A stretch of DNA of 64,000 nucleotides from Lysobacteraceae bacterium SCN 69-320 (GCA_001725155.1 MEFP01000005.1:124001-188000); one strand, 5' to 3'; shown: positions 30,430 through 39,680, counted from the first letter of the stretch. Notes: generated by a model from the letters alone, not told the origin. Numbers and translations are program-made.

Positions 30430-32520
30430 TCAGGCCAGCGAACGGCGCTTGACCGCGTCCTGCACCTGCTCGAGCTTGCCCTTGAGCGCTTCGCGCTCGG
30501 CCGGTTCGAGCGGGCATTCGGTCAGCACGTAGTAGACCGTGCGCAGCACCTCGCGCCAGCGCGGCCGGCGCGGCAGCTTGGCCAGGCTCAGATAGCGCTC
30601 CAGCGCGCGCACGCGCAGCCGCCCCTCGTCGATCGTGATGCGCCAGATGCGGCTTTCGCTGGCCAGATCCATGCGCGTCTTGCCGGTGCTGCGCTCCCAG
30701 GCCGCGACCGAAGCCAGCATCAGCTCGACCAGGGCGCGCCGGTAGACGTCGCGCTCCTCGACGCTGTCCGCGTCGAGCGCAATGGCGTCGCCGCCGGGCG
30801 CGGCGGCGTCCACGGCGAAACTCAATACCGCAAGGCCGCTGCCGCCGCCGAGTGGCGCGAGCGTCGCGTCGTCGAGACCGGCGAGATCCAGCGCCACCCG
30901 CGCATCGCATTCGTCCATGTCGTCCAGCGCCGCGTCGAAGCGCGCGGCGTCATCGGGCGAGAGCAGCGTGCGCACATCGGTGCCGATCGTGCGATCGGCC
31001 GCCAGCGCCCAGCGCTGCGCCGCCGGCGCGTTCAGGGCGACGATGCTGCCGGCCGCATCGAGCGCGACGACCGCATACGCCGCATTGTCGAGCAGCGCCT
31101 GCAGCCGTCCGCGATCCAGCGCCAGCGCCGCGGCCTCCCGCCGATAGCGCTCGACCTCGTCGGCGAGCTGCGCCGCACGCACGGCCCGGCGCATGCGTTC
31201 GCGCTGGCGCCAGCGCCACACGGCCGCGACGATCAGCAGCAGGGCGACCAGCGCAGCGAGCACCGTTGCGCGCTGCATCGCCGCGCGGCGTTCGAGCTCC
31301 AAAGTGCGCAGGCGGTTCTCCGCATCCAGCGCGGCGATGCGCCGCTCTTTCTCGGCGACATCGAAGCGCACGCGCAGTTGTTCGAGGCGCCGGTCGTGTT
31401 CGCTCTTGAGCCGTTCGACATCGGCGTCGTGCCACGCCCGCCAGTCCTTGAGCGCCGTTGCGGAGTCGCCGCCGGCTTCGCTCGTCGCGGCAAGTTCGTG
31501 CAGCAGGTCGATGCGCGCGTTGCGGTCGTCGTGCGCACGGTCGAGCGCCGCGCGCAGCAGTTCGCGCACGCCGTCGAGGCGCCCCGACACGCGCAGCAGG
31601 CGCGCGCGCTGCGCGACGAGCGCCGGCGGCTCGGGCTGCCCGAGCTGGCGCGCGAGCGCGGCACCGCGCTCGGCCTGCGCCGCCGCCGCGTCGGTGTCGC
31701 CGGCATCGAGCGCCGCGCGCACGAGCAGCGCCGCCAGACGCAACTGGTCGCCGGCGCCTCCGGCGCGCGCATAGTCGGCCGCCGCCTGCGCATACAGGCG
31801 AGCGGATGCCACGCTGTCGCCGGCTTCGGCCGCGAGCAGCCCCAGGCCTTCGCGCGCATGCGCCGCGTCGAGCGTACGGCCGCCGGCTTCGAACGCCGCC
31901 AGTGCTTCGCCGTAGCGCTGGCGCGCCGAGTCGGCGTCGTCGAGTTCGCGATAGACGTCGCCGAGATTGTTCAGCAGCGCGCCCAGTGCCTCGTCGCCGG
32001 CGGCGCGCTTGCGTTGGAGGCTGGCCAGGAAGGCTTCGAGCGCGCCGTGCAGGTCGCCGGTGCGACGCAGCGCGATGCCGATGTCGTTCCAGCTCTGCCC
32101 TTGCGCGCGCGCGTCGCCGTGCGCGGTCGCGAGCGCCAGCGCGGCGCGGAACGGCGTCAGCGACTCGGCGATCTGTCCCTGGCGATAGGCGAGCATGCCG
32201 CGCCGCCGCGCGAGGCGGAACTGCGATTCCCAGGCGTTCGCGCCGGGCAGTACGGCCACACGATCGAGCGTGTGCGCCGCGGCCGCATAGTCGCCGAGCG
32301 CGAGTTCCGCGTCGCTGCGCCGCGCGAGCGCGTCTTCGGCAGCGCGCGCATCATTGCGCGCTGCCGCCGCGGCGTAGGCGCTTTCGCACAGTGCTATCGC
32401 CGAACGCGGCTGCTGCTGGATCTGCTCGCGGCAGCGCTCGTCATCGTCAGCGGCCCGCGCGCAGCCGGCGCCGGCAAACAGGGCGGCGAGCACGAACAGG
32501 CGGAGCGCGATGCGGCGCAC
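30430..32520 (-). CDS. TPR-repeat membrane sensor-like protein downstream of mlaB
   Basis: About 696 residues. A signal-like N-terminus (RRIALRLFVLAALFAGAG) precedes tetratricopeptide repeats (about 40-330), a coiled coil, one membrane helix (about 420-438), a PAS-like segment (about 470-550, NAAYAVVALDAAGSIVALN) and a C-terminal helical domain with ESRIWRITIDEGRLRVR and RWREVLRTVYYVL. This suggests a periplasmic TPR sensor that signals to a cytoplasmic PAS/helical output. No kinase, cyclase or DNA-binding motif was found. GTG at 32520 was preferred because the signal peptide begins there; TTG at 32568, directly after the mlaB stop, is also open. Its place at the end of the mla operon suggests that it senses envelope or lipid state, which is an inference. 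Confidence 0.75.
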   Translation of the reverse strand: MRRIALRLFVLAALFAGAGCARAADDDERCREQIQQQPRSAIALCESAYAAAAARNDARAAEDALARRSDAELALGDYAAAAHTLDRVAVLPGANAWESQFRLARRRGMLAYRQGQIAESLTPFRAALALATAHGDARAQGQSWNDIGIALRRTGDLHGALEAFLASLQRKRAAGDEALGALLNNLGDVYRELDDADSARQRYGEALAAFEAGGRTLDAAHAREGLGLLAAEAGDSVASARLYAQAAADYARAGGAGDQLRLAALLVRAALDAGDTDAAAAQAERGAALARQLGQPEPPALVAQRARLLRVSGRLDGVRELLRAALDRAHDDRNARIDLLHELAATSEAGGDSATALKDWRAWHDADVERLKSEHDRRLEQLRVRFDVAEKERRIAALDAENRLRTLELERRAAMQRATVLAALVALLLIVAAVWRWRQRERMRRAVRAAQLADEVERYRREAAALALDRGRLQALLDNAAYAVVALDAAGSIVALNAPAAQRWALAADRTIGTDVRTLLSPDDAARFDAALDDMDECDARVALDLAGLDDATLAPLGGGSGLAVLSFAVDAAAPGGDAIALDADSVEERDVYRRALVELMLASVAAWERSTGKTRMDLASESRIWRITIDEGRLRVRALERYLSLAKLPRRPRWREVLRTVYYVLTECPLEPAEREALKGKLEQVQDAVKRRSLA

Positions 32521-32568
32521 TGCCGACGTCGGCAGCGCCGTGTCGCCGGCTGCCGCGCCGCAAGTCAA

Positions 32569-32874
32569 TCAGGCGAAACCGAGCAGGCCGTCGACTTCGG
32601 CGAGCTGCGCCAGCGCGCGCAGGCTTTCGGGCGCACGGACGATGCGCAGCGCGCCGCCGCGCCGGCGCGCGTCGCCGGCCAGCGCGAGCAGTACCGCGAG
32701 ACCGGCACTGTCGGCTTCCGCAATGCCGGCGAGATCGAGCGTCGCATCGCCGCGCTGCAGGTGCTTGCGGCACGCCGCGAGCGCCGCGGCGGCCGTCGCG
32801 AACGTGAACGAGCCGGACGCAGCGAGCGTGTCCGGCGCCGCCACGGTCACCGCGAACGAGGCCGCGGTACTCAC
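32569..32874 (-). CDS. mlaB: MlaB-like STAS-domain protein
   Basis: A 101-residue cytoplasmic STAS domain that stabilises the MlaFE ABC transporter. DLAGIAEADSAGLAVLLALAGDARRRG has the Asp-Ser-Ala-Gly loop of the family. GTG at 32874 overlaps the mlaC stop (GTGA), which is why the longer upstream frame was not used. The sequence is diverged but the position is canonical. Confidence 0.88.
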   Translation of the reverse strand: MSTAASFAVTVAAPDTLAASGSFTFATAAAALAACRKHLQRGDATLDLAGIAEADSAGLAVLLALAGDARRRGGALRIVRAPESLRALAQLAEVDGLLGFA

Positions 32875-33509
32875 TTGGCGTTCTTTTCCAGGCTTTCGAG
32901 CGCCTTGTCGCCCTGGGTTTCCAGGCGCGTGATCAGCTCGTCCAGGCTGGACTTGGCAATTTCCGCCGAGACCTGGTTGCGGTAGTTGGTCACGTAGGAA
33001 ATGCCTTCGATGATGACGTCGTAGGCCTTCCACTCGCCGTCCCTGGTCTTGCGGAACGCATAGTCGACCGGCACGCGCTTGCCGTCGTCGAGGATGACTT
33101 CGGTGCGCACGAGCGAACGCTTGTCGTTGAGCTCGCCCTTGTACGGCGAGATGTCGATGCGGCCGCGCGTGTAGTTGAGCAGGCCTTCCGCATAGCGGTG
33201 GGCGATGGAGTTGTAGAAGGCCTTGGCGAAGCGTGTGCGCTGTTCCGGGGTCGCGCTCCGGGCATTCTGGCCGAGCACGAGAATGGACGCATAGTCGATG
33301 TCGAAATGCGGCAGGACGATGCCGTCGATGAGCTTGATCAGCTTGTCGCGGTCGTTGCGCAGCTCTTCCTTGCGCCCTTCCAGTGCCTTGCCGAGGTCGT
33401 CGGCGATGCCCTGCACCACGGCGTTCGGATCGGCCTGCACGGCCTGGACTGCAGGCAGCGCCAGCAGCGACAGGACAACGAGCAGCAGCAGTTTGCGCAG
33501 AACACTCAT
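32871..33509 (-). CDS. mlaC: Periplasmic phospholipid-binding protein MlaC
   Basis: A 212-residue periplasmic carrier that shuttles phospholipid between MlaA and the inner-membrane MlaFEDB complex. The signal peptide ends near VQA (about residue 26). VLPHFDIDYASILVLGQ, FYNSIAHRYAEGLLNY, and the DVIIEGISYVTNYRNQ segment are typical. It starts 9 nt after mlaD and overlaps mlaB. Confidence 0.95.
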   Translation of the reverse strand: MSVLRKLLLLVVLSLLALPAVQAVQADPNAVVQGIADDLGKALEGRKEELRNDRDKLIKLIDGIVLPHFDIDYASILVLGQNARSATPEQRTRFAKAFYNSIAHRYAEGLLNYTRGRIDISPYKGELNDKRSLVRTEVILDDGKRVPVDYAFRKTRDGEWKAYDVIIEGISYVTNYRNQVSAEIAKSSLDELITRLETQGDKALESLEKNAK

Positions 33510-33518
33510 GGGTCTACC

Positions 33519-34037
33519 TCAATGAGTCTCGGATTCGGGAGTTGCGGGCTTGGCGGCCGCGGCCGGCTTGCTGCCGGGCGCATCGCCGCCGCCGACCAGG
33601 TATTTGCCGATCAGCTCTTCGAGCTGCATGGAGCTCTGGGTCAGGATGATCTCGTCGCCGTCCTTGAACATCTCCGGCGACCCGCCCGGCTTCAGCGCAA
33701 CGTACTGATCGCCCAGTAAACCACTGGTGAACACGGCCGCCGCCGAATCGTCGGGCAACTGGTTGTAACTGTTGTCGATCGCCAGGGTGACCAGCGCCTC
33801 GAGGCGGTCCGGCTCCAGCTGGATGCCGCTGACGCTGCCGATGCGCACGCCGGCGATCTTCACCGGCGCACGCAGCTTGAGCTGGCCGACATTGGTGAAG
33901 CGCGCCTTCAGCGCATACGTCGGGCCCTGCCGATAGTTGGCGAGGCTGGTGGTCTGCGTCGCGAGATAGGCGAGCGCGGCAAAGCCCAGCAGGATGAAAA
34001 GGCCGGTACCGATCTGGTGGGAACGTCGTTGGGTCAT
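33519..34037 (-). CDS. mlaD: MlaD, MCE-domain phospholipid transport protein
   Basis: A 172-residue inner-membrane protein with one N-terminal helix (about 10-28) and a periplasmic MCE domain (TYALKARFTNVGQLKLRAPVKIAGVRIG), which forms the hexameric lipid channel of the Mla transporter. SGLLGDQYVALKPGG is the conserved tail of the domain. The final 25 residues are a proline/alanine-rich extension. Confidence 0.95.
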   Translation of the reverse strand: MTQRRSHQIGTGLFILLGFAALAYLATQTTSLANYRQGPTYALKARFTNVGQLKLRAPVKIAGVRIGSVSGIQLEPDRLEALVTLAIDNSYNQLPDDSAAAVFTSGLLGDQYVALKPGGSPEMFKDGDEIILTQSSMQLEELIGKYLVGGGDAPGSKPAAAAKPATPESETH

Positions 34038-34053
34038 GGCATCACTCGCCGCA

Positions 34054-34824
34054 TCACATCAGGAACGCCGTCATCAGGAAATCGATGGCGAGGGTAAGAA
34101 TCGAGGAATAGACCACCGTGCGCGTCGTCGCGTAGGCCACGCCTTCGCTGGTCGGTGCGGTGGAATAGCCCTGGAAGGTCGCGACCAGGGTGACGATGGC
34201 GCCGAACACGGCGCTCTTCCAGACACCGTTCATGACGTCGGTCCAGACGTCGACGGCGCCGGTCATGTTGGACCAGAACGTGCCGTTGTCCAGGCCCAGC
34301 CAGCTGACCGCGACCATGTGCGAGCCGAGGATGGCCATCGCGTTGAAGACGCTCGCGAGCAGCGGCATCGCAATGATGCCGGCGAGGAAGCGCGGCGCGA
34401 CCACGTAGGCCAGGGGATCGACCGCCATCATCTCCATGGCTGCCAGCTGGTCGGTCGCACGCATCAGGCCGATCTCGGCCGTGATCGAGGTGCCCGCGCG
34501 GCCGGCGAACAGCAGCGCGGTGACGACCGGGCCGAGCTCGCGGTACAGCGCGATCGCGACGACCGTGCCGACCGACGCCGTACTGCCGAAGCGCGACAGC
34601 ACGTCGTAGAGCTGCAGGCCGAGGACCAGGCCGATGAACAGGCCGCAGGTCACGATGATGACGAGGCTCATCGCGCCGACGAAGAAGATCTGGCGCACGG
34701 TCTCGGTGAAATAGCGCAGGCTGCGCGGCACGGCCGCGAGGATCTGCAGCAGGAACAAGCCCAACGCGCCTATCTGCGCGAGGCCGTCGCCGATCAGGCT
34801 GCCGCGGGCGGGTTTGTCGCTCAT
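34054..34824 (-). CDS. mlaE: MlaE, ABC transporter permease
   Basis: A 256-residue integral membrane permease of the phospholipid-transport ABC complex. It has the family segments RQIFFVGAMSLVIIVTCGLFIGLVLGLQ, GRAGTSITAEIGLMRATDQ, LAAMEMMAVDP and about five membrane helices. Its start overlaps the mlaF stop by 4 nt. Confidence 0.96.
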   Translation of the reverse strand: MSDKPARGSLIGDGLAQIGALGLFLLQILAAVPRSLRYFTETVRQIFFVGAMSLVIIVTCGLFIGLVLGLQLYDVLSRFGSTASVGTVVAIALYRELGPVVTALLFAGRAGTSITAEIGLMRATDQLAAMEMMAVDPLAYVVAPRFLAGIIAMPLLASVFNAMAILGSHMVAVSWLGLDNGTFWSNMTGAVDVWTDVMNGVWKSAVFGAIVTLVATFQGYSTAPTSEGVAYATTRTVVYSSILTLAIDFLMTAFLM

Positions 34825-35651
34825 GCCTTCACCTGCACGAAACCGAGATCGACCGCGTAGTCGCGCGCCGGATAATGGAACGGCACCGGCCCGTCGGCCT
34901 CGCCGCCGAAGAACTGGCGCGTCCAGTCGGTATCGCCGCGCACCAGCTCATCGGGCATGCCGTGGGCGGCGATCCTGCCGTCGGCGAGCAGGTAGATGTG
35001 ATCGGCGACGCGGCGCACCGCCGACAACTCGTGAGCGACGACGATGCTGGTCAGGCCCAAGGTATGGTTCAGCACGCGGATCAGCTTGAGCACCTGGTTC
35101 AGCGCGATCGGATCGAGACCGACGAACGGTTCGTCGTAGATCAGCAGCATCGGATCGCGCACGATGGCGCGAGCCAGCGCGACGCGGCGCGCCATGCCGC
35201 CGGACAGTTCCGCGGGCATCAGATCGGCCGCGCCGCGCAGGCCGACAGCCTGCAGCTTCGGCAGCACGATGTTGCGGATCAGCTCTTCGGGCAGGCGCGC
35301 ATGCTGGCGCAGCGGGAAGGCGACATTCTCGAACACGCTGAAATCGGTCAGCAGGGCCGAGTTCTGGAACAGATAGCCGATGCGCTCGCGCAGTTCGAAC
35401 AGGCCGTTGCGGTCCAGCCGCGCGAGGTCGTGCCCGTCGACGGCGATCTCGCCGGCATCCGGCACGAGCTGGCCGGTGATATGACGCAGCAGCGTGGTCT
35501 TGCCGGTGCCGCTGGGGCCCATGACAGCGGTGACGCGACCGCGCGGTATGTCGAGGTCGACGCCGTCGAAAATCACTTTTGCGCCCAGCCGCGTGCGCAG
35601 GCCGCGGATGCGCACGAGCGCATCAGGTGACGATGTGGAAACTTCGCTCAT
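34821..35651 (-). CDS. mlaF: MlaF, ABC transporter ATP-binding protein
   Basis: A 276-residue cytoplasmic ATPase that powers phospholipid transport with MlaE. Walker A is GPSGTGKTT, the signature is LSGGMARRVALARA, Walker B is LLIYDEPFVGLDP, and the switch histidine lies in VVAHEL. The C-terminal extension (AVDLGFVQVKA) is typical of Mla ATPases. It is 79 nt downstream of gmk with no terminator seen, so the operon may begin at gmk. Confidence 0.97.
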   Translation of the reverse strand: MSEVSTSSPDALVRIRGLRTRLGAKVIFDGVDLDIPRGRVTAVMGPSGTGKTTLLRHITGQLVPDAGEIAVDGHDLARLDRNGLFELRERIGYLFQNSALLTDFSVFENVAFPLRQHARLPEELIRNIVLPKLQAVGLRGAADLMPAELSGGMARRVALARAIVRDPMLLIYDEPFVGLDPIALNQVLKLIRVLNHTLGLTSIVVAHELSAVRRVADHIYLLADGRIAAHGMPDELVRGDTDWTRQFFGGEADGPVPFHYPARDYAVDLGFVQVKA

Positions 35652-35730
35652 CGAGGGCCCGGCGGAATTCGGTCGGAGTATGCCGCGCTGACTTATAAGC
35701 CATGCCCGGCGGCGGCGGAAGCGGGCGCAT

Positions 35731-36345
35731 TCAGTCCGGTTTCAGCAGGTCGGCGATCTGCGCTTCGTGGCGCGCGAGCTGTTTTTCGCTGCGCAGGCGC
35801 TGGCTGGTCACGATGGCCTGCAGTTCCGCCAGCGCGGTCGCGAAATCGTCGTTGACGATGATGTAGTCGAACTCGCGGCAATGGATCATCTCGGCGCGGG
35901 CCTCGGCCGTGCGCCGGGCGATCACCGCCTCGCTGTCCGAGCCGCGCGAACGCAGCCGGCGCAGCAGCTCCTCGCGCGACGGCGGCAGGATGAAGATGCT
36001 GACGCAGGGCAACTTCTCGCGCACCTGCTTGGCGCCCTGCCAGTCGATCTCCAGCAACACGTCATGACCGGCGGCGAAGCGTTCGGCGACGGTCGCGCGC
36101 GAGGTGCCGTACAGATTGCCGAACACCTCGGCGTGTTCGAGAAACGCGCCCTTGCTGATCAGCAGCTCGAACTCGGCGCGCTTGACGAAGTGGTAGTGGG
36201 TGCCGTCCTTGTCGTTGGGCCGCGGCGGCCGTGTCGTATGCGAGATCGACAGCACGATGCCGGGCTCGCGCTCGAGCAGGGCGTTGACCAGGCTGGACTT
36301 GCCCGCGCCCGAGGGCGCCGCGACGATGAACAAGGTGCCGGACAT
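35731..36345 (-). CDS. gmk: Guanylate kinase
   Basis: A 204-residue enzyme that phosphorylates GMP to GDP. The P-loop APSGAGKSS is at residues 9-17. [16 protein letters not shown] and [10 protein letters not shown] are the GMP-binding and lid segments. The length is normal. In many gammaproteobacteria gmk precedes rpoZ-spoT; here the two are separated by the mla genes. Confidence 0.97.
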   Translation of the reverse strand: MSGTLFIVAAPSGAGKSSLVNALLEREPGIVLSISHTTRPPRPNDKDGTHYHFVKRAEFELLISKGAFLEHAEVFGNLYGTSRATVAERFAAGHDVLLEIDWQGAKQVREKLPCVSIFILPPSREELLRRLRSRGSDSEAVIARRTAEARAEMIHCREFDYIIVNDDFATALAELQAIVTSQRLRSEKQLARHEAQIADLLKPD

Positions 36346-36939
36346 CGCGATTTACCCGATGCCCAGCGCCTGCCCCGGAGAGCAGAGCACAACCGATTGA
36401 TCCAGCATGTTTTTCCCTTGGCTCGTCGAGCGACCCCGGATGACGTCCCGGGTTCCGGCCGGGCGGCGGCCCACCGCGGCGGGCCGGGGAGTCTAGCAGA
36501 GCCGCCGGATCTTCAAGAGACCGCCGCCGGAACGCTTCGCCGGCCCGCTGCCGGCAATCCCGTCCAGGGCACCTCGAAACACGTCGCGGCGCCCGCGGCA
36601 CGGTTACGTGCCGTTCGCGATCGAGCGCGTAAGCGCCCGATCAGCGGAGACGAGTCCGGACCTGCGCCGGATTCGTCGACTCGGCAAACCGTCGGAACGA
36701 CGGTTTGCCGAGCTTCCCTGCAACTGATCGGCTGCCTGCGAGCAGGCCGGTGCGCAGTCCGCAAACGGTCACGGGGCTCGGCGGGGACTGGCCGGAGCAC
36801 GCCGAGTTCCCAGGCGACGAACCATCCCGCATAGTGCGGCCCGGCGTCCGCGGACGCCGGCGCATCGCGCTGTCAGCAGGACACGCATCCGCAGCGACGA
36901 CCGTAACCCATGAAACATCAACGCAAGTGGAGACCGTCC
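36346..36939. other. Long intergenic stretch with a perfect 14-bp inverted repeat
   Basis: No gene is supported in about 590 nt between gmk and the secreted protein at 36940. The clearest structure is a perfect 14-bp palindromic arm pair at 36681-36694 and 36698-36711 with a three-base GAA loop; there is no T tract. The region is also unusually rich in other short G/C palindromes (for example near 36430-36490). I saw no tRNA or repeat family that I recognise. Confidence 0.55.
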
Positions 36940-37662
36940 GTGAGCAAGCGATCCGTTCCGGCGACCTGCCTCGCAGCCGCATTCGCCGTGACGGCCGTTC
37001 CGGCAGCGCACGCGCAGCAATGGCTGGTCAACAGCGCGATCCAGAACCAGATCGTCGAAACGGCCATCTGCGACAGCGCACTGAAGAAACACCAGAAACT
37101 GCCGGACATCTGCGCCAGGTATTCGAAATACGCCTCCGGCGCAGCGACGAACGCAACGGCGCCGAAACCCGCCGCGAGCTCGGCGAAATTCTCGCCGGTC
37201 GCCGGCGACGACTCGCTGCAGAAACTCGCCGACAGCCTCGGCAGCGATGCGCAGGAGCGGCAGCAGATGCTGCAGCTCATCGGTGCGGGCAAGCAGCTGT
37301 TCGAACAGAAATACGCCGGCAAGGGCTGGAACGACAACGTCGCCGGCGCGCTGGCATTCTTCATCATCGCCACGAGCACGATATACGCCGACCGGGAACC
37401 GACGGCCGCCGCGCAGGACAACCTGTTCGCCGCGCTCGAATCGACCTTGGCGCAGTCGCCGGAGCTGGTCAAAGCCTCGGCCCAGGAAAAGACCGCGCTG
37501 TACAACTCGCTGACCGCCTGCGCCGGCCTGCAGCTGCTGTTCTATATCGACGGCAAGCAGCAGGGCAACGCGGCGGAGATCGGCAAAGCCAAGGAGATGG
37601 CCGCGGGCTTCAGCAGGAAACTGCTGAACGTCGAACCGCAGGCGCTGGCGGCGATGCTGTAG
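36940..37662 (+). CDS. Secreted protein resembling DUF6683
   Basis: A 240-residue exported protein. The signal peptide ends near AHA, before QQWLVNS. The conserved-looking region KGWNDNVAGALAFFIIATSTIYA, followed by QDNLFAALESTLAQSPEL and EKTALYNSLTACAGLQ, matches my memory of the DUF6683 family. The start is taken as GTG 36940 because TGGAGA lies 8 nt upstream; the earlier ATG at 36910 has no ribosome site. The function is unknown. Confidence 0.75.
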   Translation: MSKRSVPATCLAAAFAVTAVPAAHAQQWLVNSAIQNQIVETAICDSALKKHQKLPDICARYSKYASGAATNATAPKPAASSAKFSPVAGDDSLQKLADSLGSDAQERQQMLQLIGAGKQLFEQKYAGKGWNDNVAGALAFFIIATSTIYADREPTAAAQDNLFAALESTLAQSPELVKASAQEKTALYNSLTACAGLQLLFYIDGKQQGNAAEIGKAKEMAAGFSRKLLNVEPQALAAML

Positions 37663-37850
37663 CTGCGCACGACGCCGCGAAGCCAGGCCCGCGAGCGGCG
37701 TCCTGCTGCCGATCGCGCAAATTGCGCGAGTGCGCTGCCGGCGTCACGCATGCGGCCGGCCCGCCGCCGCGACGCCGGCCGCAAACCAGCCGACGGCGAA
37801 GGCGCGGGCGGCTCGAGAACAATTGATAAAAATAGATACTGCCCGATGCA

Positions 37851-38747
37851 TCACTGGGTTCGCGCATACCGGCTCGGCGACTGCCCCACGTGCCGCGAGA
37901 ACGCCACGCTGAACGCGCTGCCCGATCCGTAGCCGACGCGCTCGGCCACTTCCGTCACGGTCAATCCGTCGCGCCGCAGCAGGCCCTTGGCAATTTCCAT
38001 GCGCCAGGACAGCAGGTACTCCATCGGCGCCATGCCGACCTTGCGCAGGAAGCGTTCGAAGAAGCTGGAACGCGACAACGCGGCGGCCTTGGCCATCTCG
38101 CTGACGGTCCAGGCGTGATCGACCCGGGCGTGAATCCGCGTCAGCGCCACCGCCAGCCGCTCGTCGCCGAGGCCGCGCAGCAGACCCGGCGGCGCGTTGC
38201 GGGACGTCGTCGAGCGCAGGGCTTCGATGAGCAGCATGTCGACGAGCCGGGACAACATGATCTCGCTGCCGGGCTTGCCGTCCGCCGATTCCTCGCCGAC
38301 CAGCTTCACGAGCTGCGACAGCCGTGCGGAGCCCTGGACATGCACCACGGTCGGCAGCAGGGACACCAGCAGCGCCGGGTCCGATTCCTCGAACAGGAAG
38401 GAGCCGCCGAGCGAGCGCATGTCCGGCACGCCGGTCTGCTCGCCGTAGCGGACTTCGCCGCGCGTCTCCAGCAGGGAGTTCGGATCGAGATGGACCGGCG
38501 GCGCGGGCGCTTCGCTCGAAATCGTGAATGGCGGCGTCGTCGGCAGCAGCACGAAATCTCCCGCCTGGATCGTGACCGGCTCGTGCCCATCCACGGACAG
38601 GCGGGAACGTCCTTCGAGCACGATGCAAAAGCTGGGCTGACCGAATTCCGAAAAGCGGACGGCCCAGTTGCCCTTGCCGCTGATGACGTTGGCGAACACC
38701 GCACGCGGGTGCAGAAGCCGGATGACCTGGGACAGTGGATCGCTCAT
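37851..38747 (-). CDS. AraC-family transcriptional regulator with cupin sensor
   Basis: A 298-residue regulator. The N-terminal cupin-like sensor (about 1-170; GQPSFCIVLEGRSRLSVDG, GDFVLLPTTPPF) precedes a C-terminal double helix-turn-helix (about 205-295; VSEMAKAAALSRSSFFERF, VTEVAERVGYGSGSAFSVAF). Family members respond to a small molecule and often act on the divergent gene, here the SDR at 38848. The ATG at 38747 was chosen because a minus-strand -10 (TATAGT) and GAGAG lie just upstream; an open extension runs further. Confidence 0.9.
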   Translation of the reverse strand: MSDPLSQVIRLLHPRAVFANVISGKGNWAVRFSEFGQPSFCIVLEGRSRLSVDGHEPVTIQAGDFVLLPTTPPFTISSEAPAPPVHLDPNSLLETRGEVRYGEQTGVPDMRSLGGSFLFEESDPALLVSLLPTVVHVQGSARLSQLVKLVGEESADGKPGSEIMLSRLVDMLLIEALRSTTSRNAPPGLLRGLGDERLAVALTRIHARVDHAWTVSEMAKAAALSRSSFFERFLRKVGMAPMEYLLSWRMEIAKGLLRRDGLTVTEVAERVGYGSGSAFSVAFSRHVGQSPSRYARTQ

Positions 38748-38750
38748 ATC

Positions 38751-38780
38751 CGGACTCTCGCTAAAATCATTCGGACTATA
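38751..38780. promoter_or_regulatory. Direct-repeat operator and -10 in the AraC/SDR divergent gap
   Basis: CGGACT occurs at 38751-38756 and 38772-38777, exactly 21 bp apart, the spacing typical of tandem AraC half-sites. The second copy overlaps a minus-strand TATAGT (38775-38780) suited to be the -10 of the regulator gene. Autoregulation and control of the SDR gene are inferences. Confidence 0.5.
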
Positions 38781-38847
38781 AGCCATCGAAGATCCTGATT
38801 CTGCACCGTATCGTTTGCCCCGAGTCAACCCACCACTCGGAGCCGAC

Positions 38848-39591
38848 ATGAAAACCGTACTGATCACCGGCTGTTCCTCGGGCTACGGCCTGGAGACCGC
38901 CCGCCACTTCCTCGCGCAGGGCTGGAACGTCGTCGCGACGATGCGCGATCCGCGACACGACTTGCTGCCGGCGGCGGGCAACCTGCGCATCCTCGCGCTG
39001 GACGTCACGCAGCCGCAGAGCATCGAGCAGGCCCTGGCCGCAGCCGGTCCCGTCGACGTACTGGTCAACAACGCGGGCCTGGGCCTGTTCGGCGCATTCG
39101 AAGCCACGCCGATGTCGACCGTGCGCGAGATCTTCGAGACCAACACGTTCGGCACGATGGCGATGTGCCGGGCGGCCATTCCGGGATTCCGCGAGCGCGG
39201 CGGCGGCACGATCGTGAACGTCACCTCCAGCGCCACGCTCGCGCCGTTCCCGCTGGTCGCCGCCTACTCGGCCAGCAAGACGGCGATCGAAGGATTCACC
39301 GCTTCGCTGAAATTCGAACTCGAAGCCTTCGATGTGCGCGTCAAGCTCGTCGAGCCGGGCTACGGTCCGTCCACGCGCTTCACCGCGAACGGCCAGCAGC
39401 GCATGCAGGGGCTGATCCCGGAAGCCTACGAGCCTTTTGCCCGCCGCGTGTTCGCCGGCTACGAGCAGATCCGCGCCGTGACCCATCCGGCCGACGTCGC
39501 CGAAGGCGTCTGGCGCGCGGCGAACGACGGCTCGGACCGGCTGCGCTTCGCCGCGGGCGCCGACGCCGTCGCACTGGTGCAGGCTGCATAG
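38848..39591 (+). CDS. Short-chain dehydrogenase/reductase
   Basis: A 247-residue NAD(P)-dependent oxidoreductase of the classical SDR type. The TGCSSGYG cofactor motif is at residues 7-14. NNAG and the catalytic Ser with YSASK (Tyr, Lys) are present. The substrate is unknown. It is the likely target of the divergent AraC regulator. The start is the ATG at 38848; the longer frame has no signal for initiation. Confidence 0.93.
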   Translation: MKTVLITGCSSGYGLETARHFLAQGWNVVATMRDPRHDLLPAAGNLRILALDVTQPQSIEQALAAAGPVDVLVNNAGLGLFGAFEATPMSTVREIFETNTFGTMAMCRAAIPGFRERGGGTIVNVTSSATLAPFPLVAAYSASKTAIEGFTASLKFELEAFDVRVKLVEPGYGPSTRFTANGQQRMQGLIPEAYEPFARRVFAGYEQIRAVTHPADVAEGVWRAANDGSDRLRFAAGADAVALVQAA

Positions 39592-39680
39592 TTCGCAAGC
39601 CTCCGAGCGACGGGCGGAAAATGACGCCAGCTGCGGTTCGCGAAGCATCGCGGGGATGCCATGGCATTCCCGCGGAATTC

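Noticed and set aside
36766-36778. A third copy of the dispersed repeat (CGGTCACGGGGCT)
   Set aside because: Only 13 bases match and neither the hairpin nor the flanks are present, so it is likely chance in GC-rich DNA.
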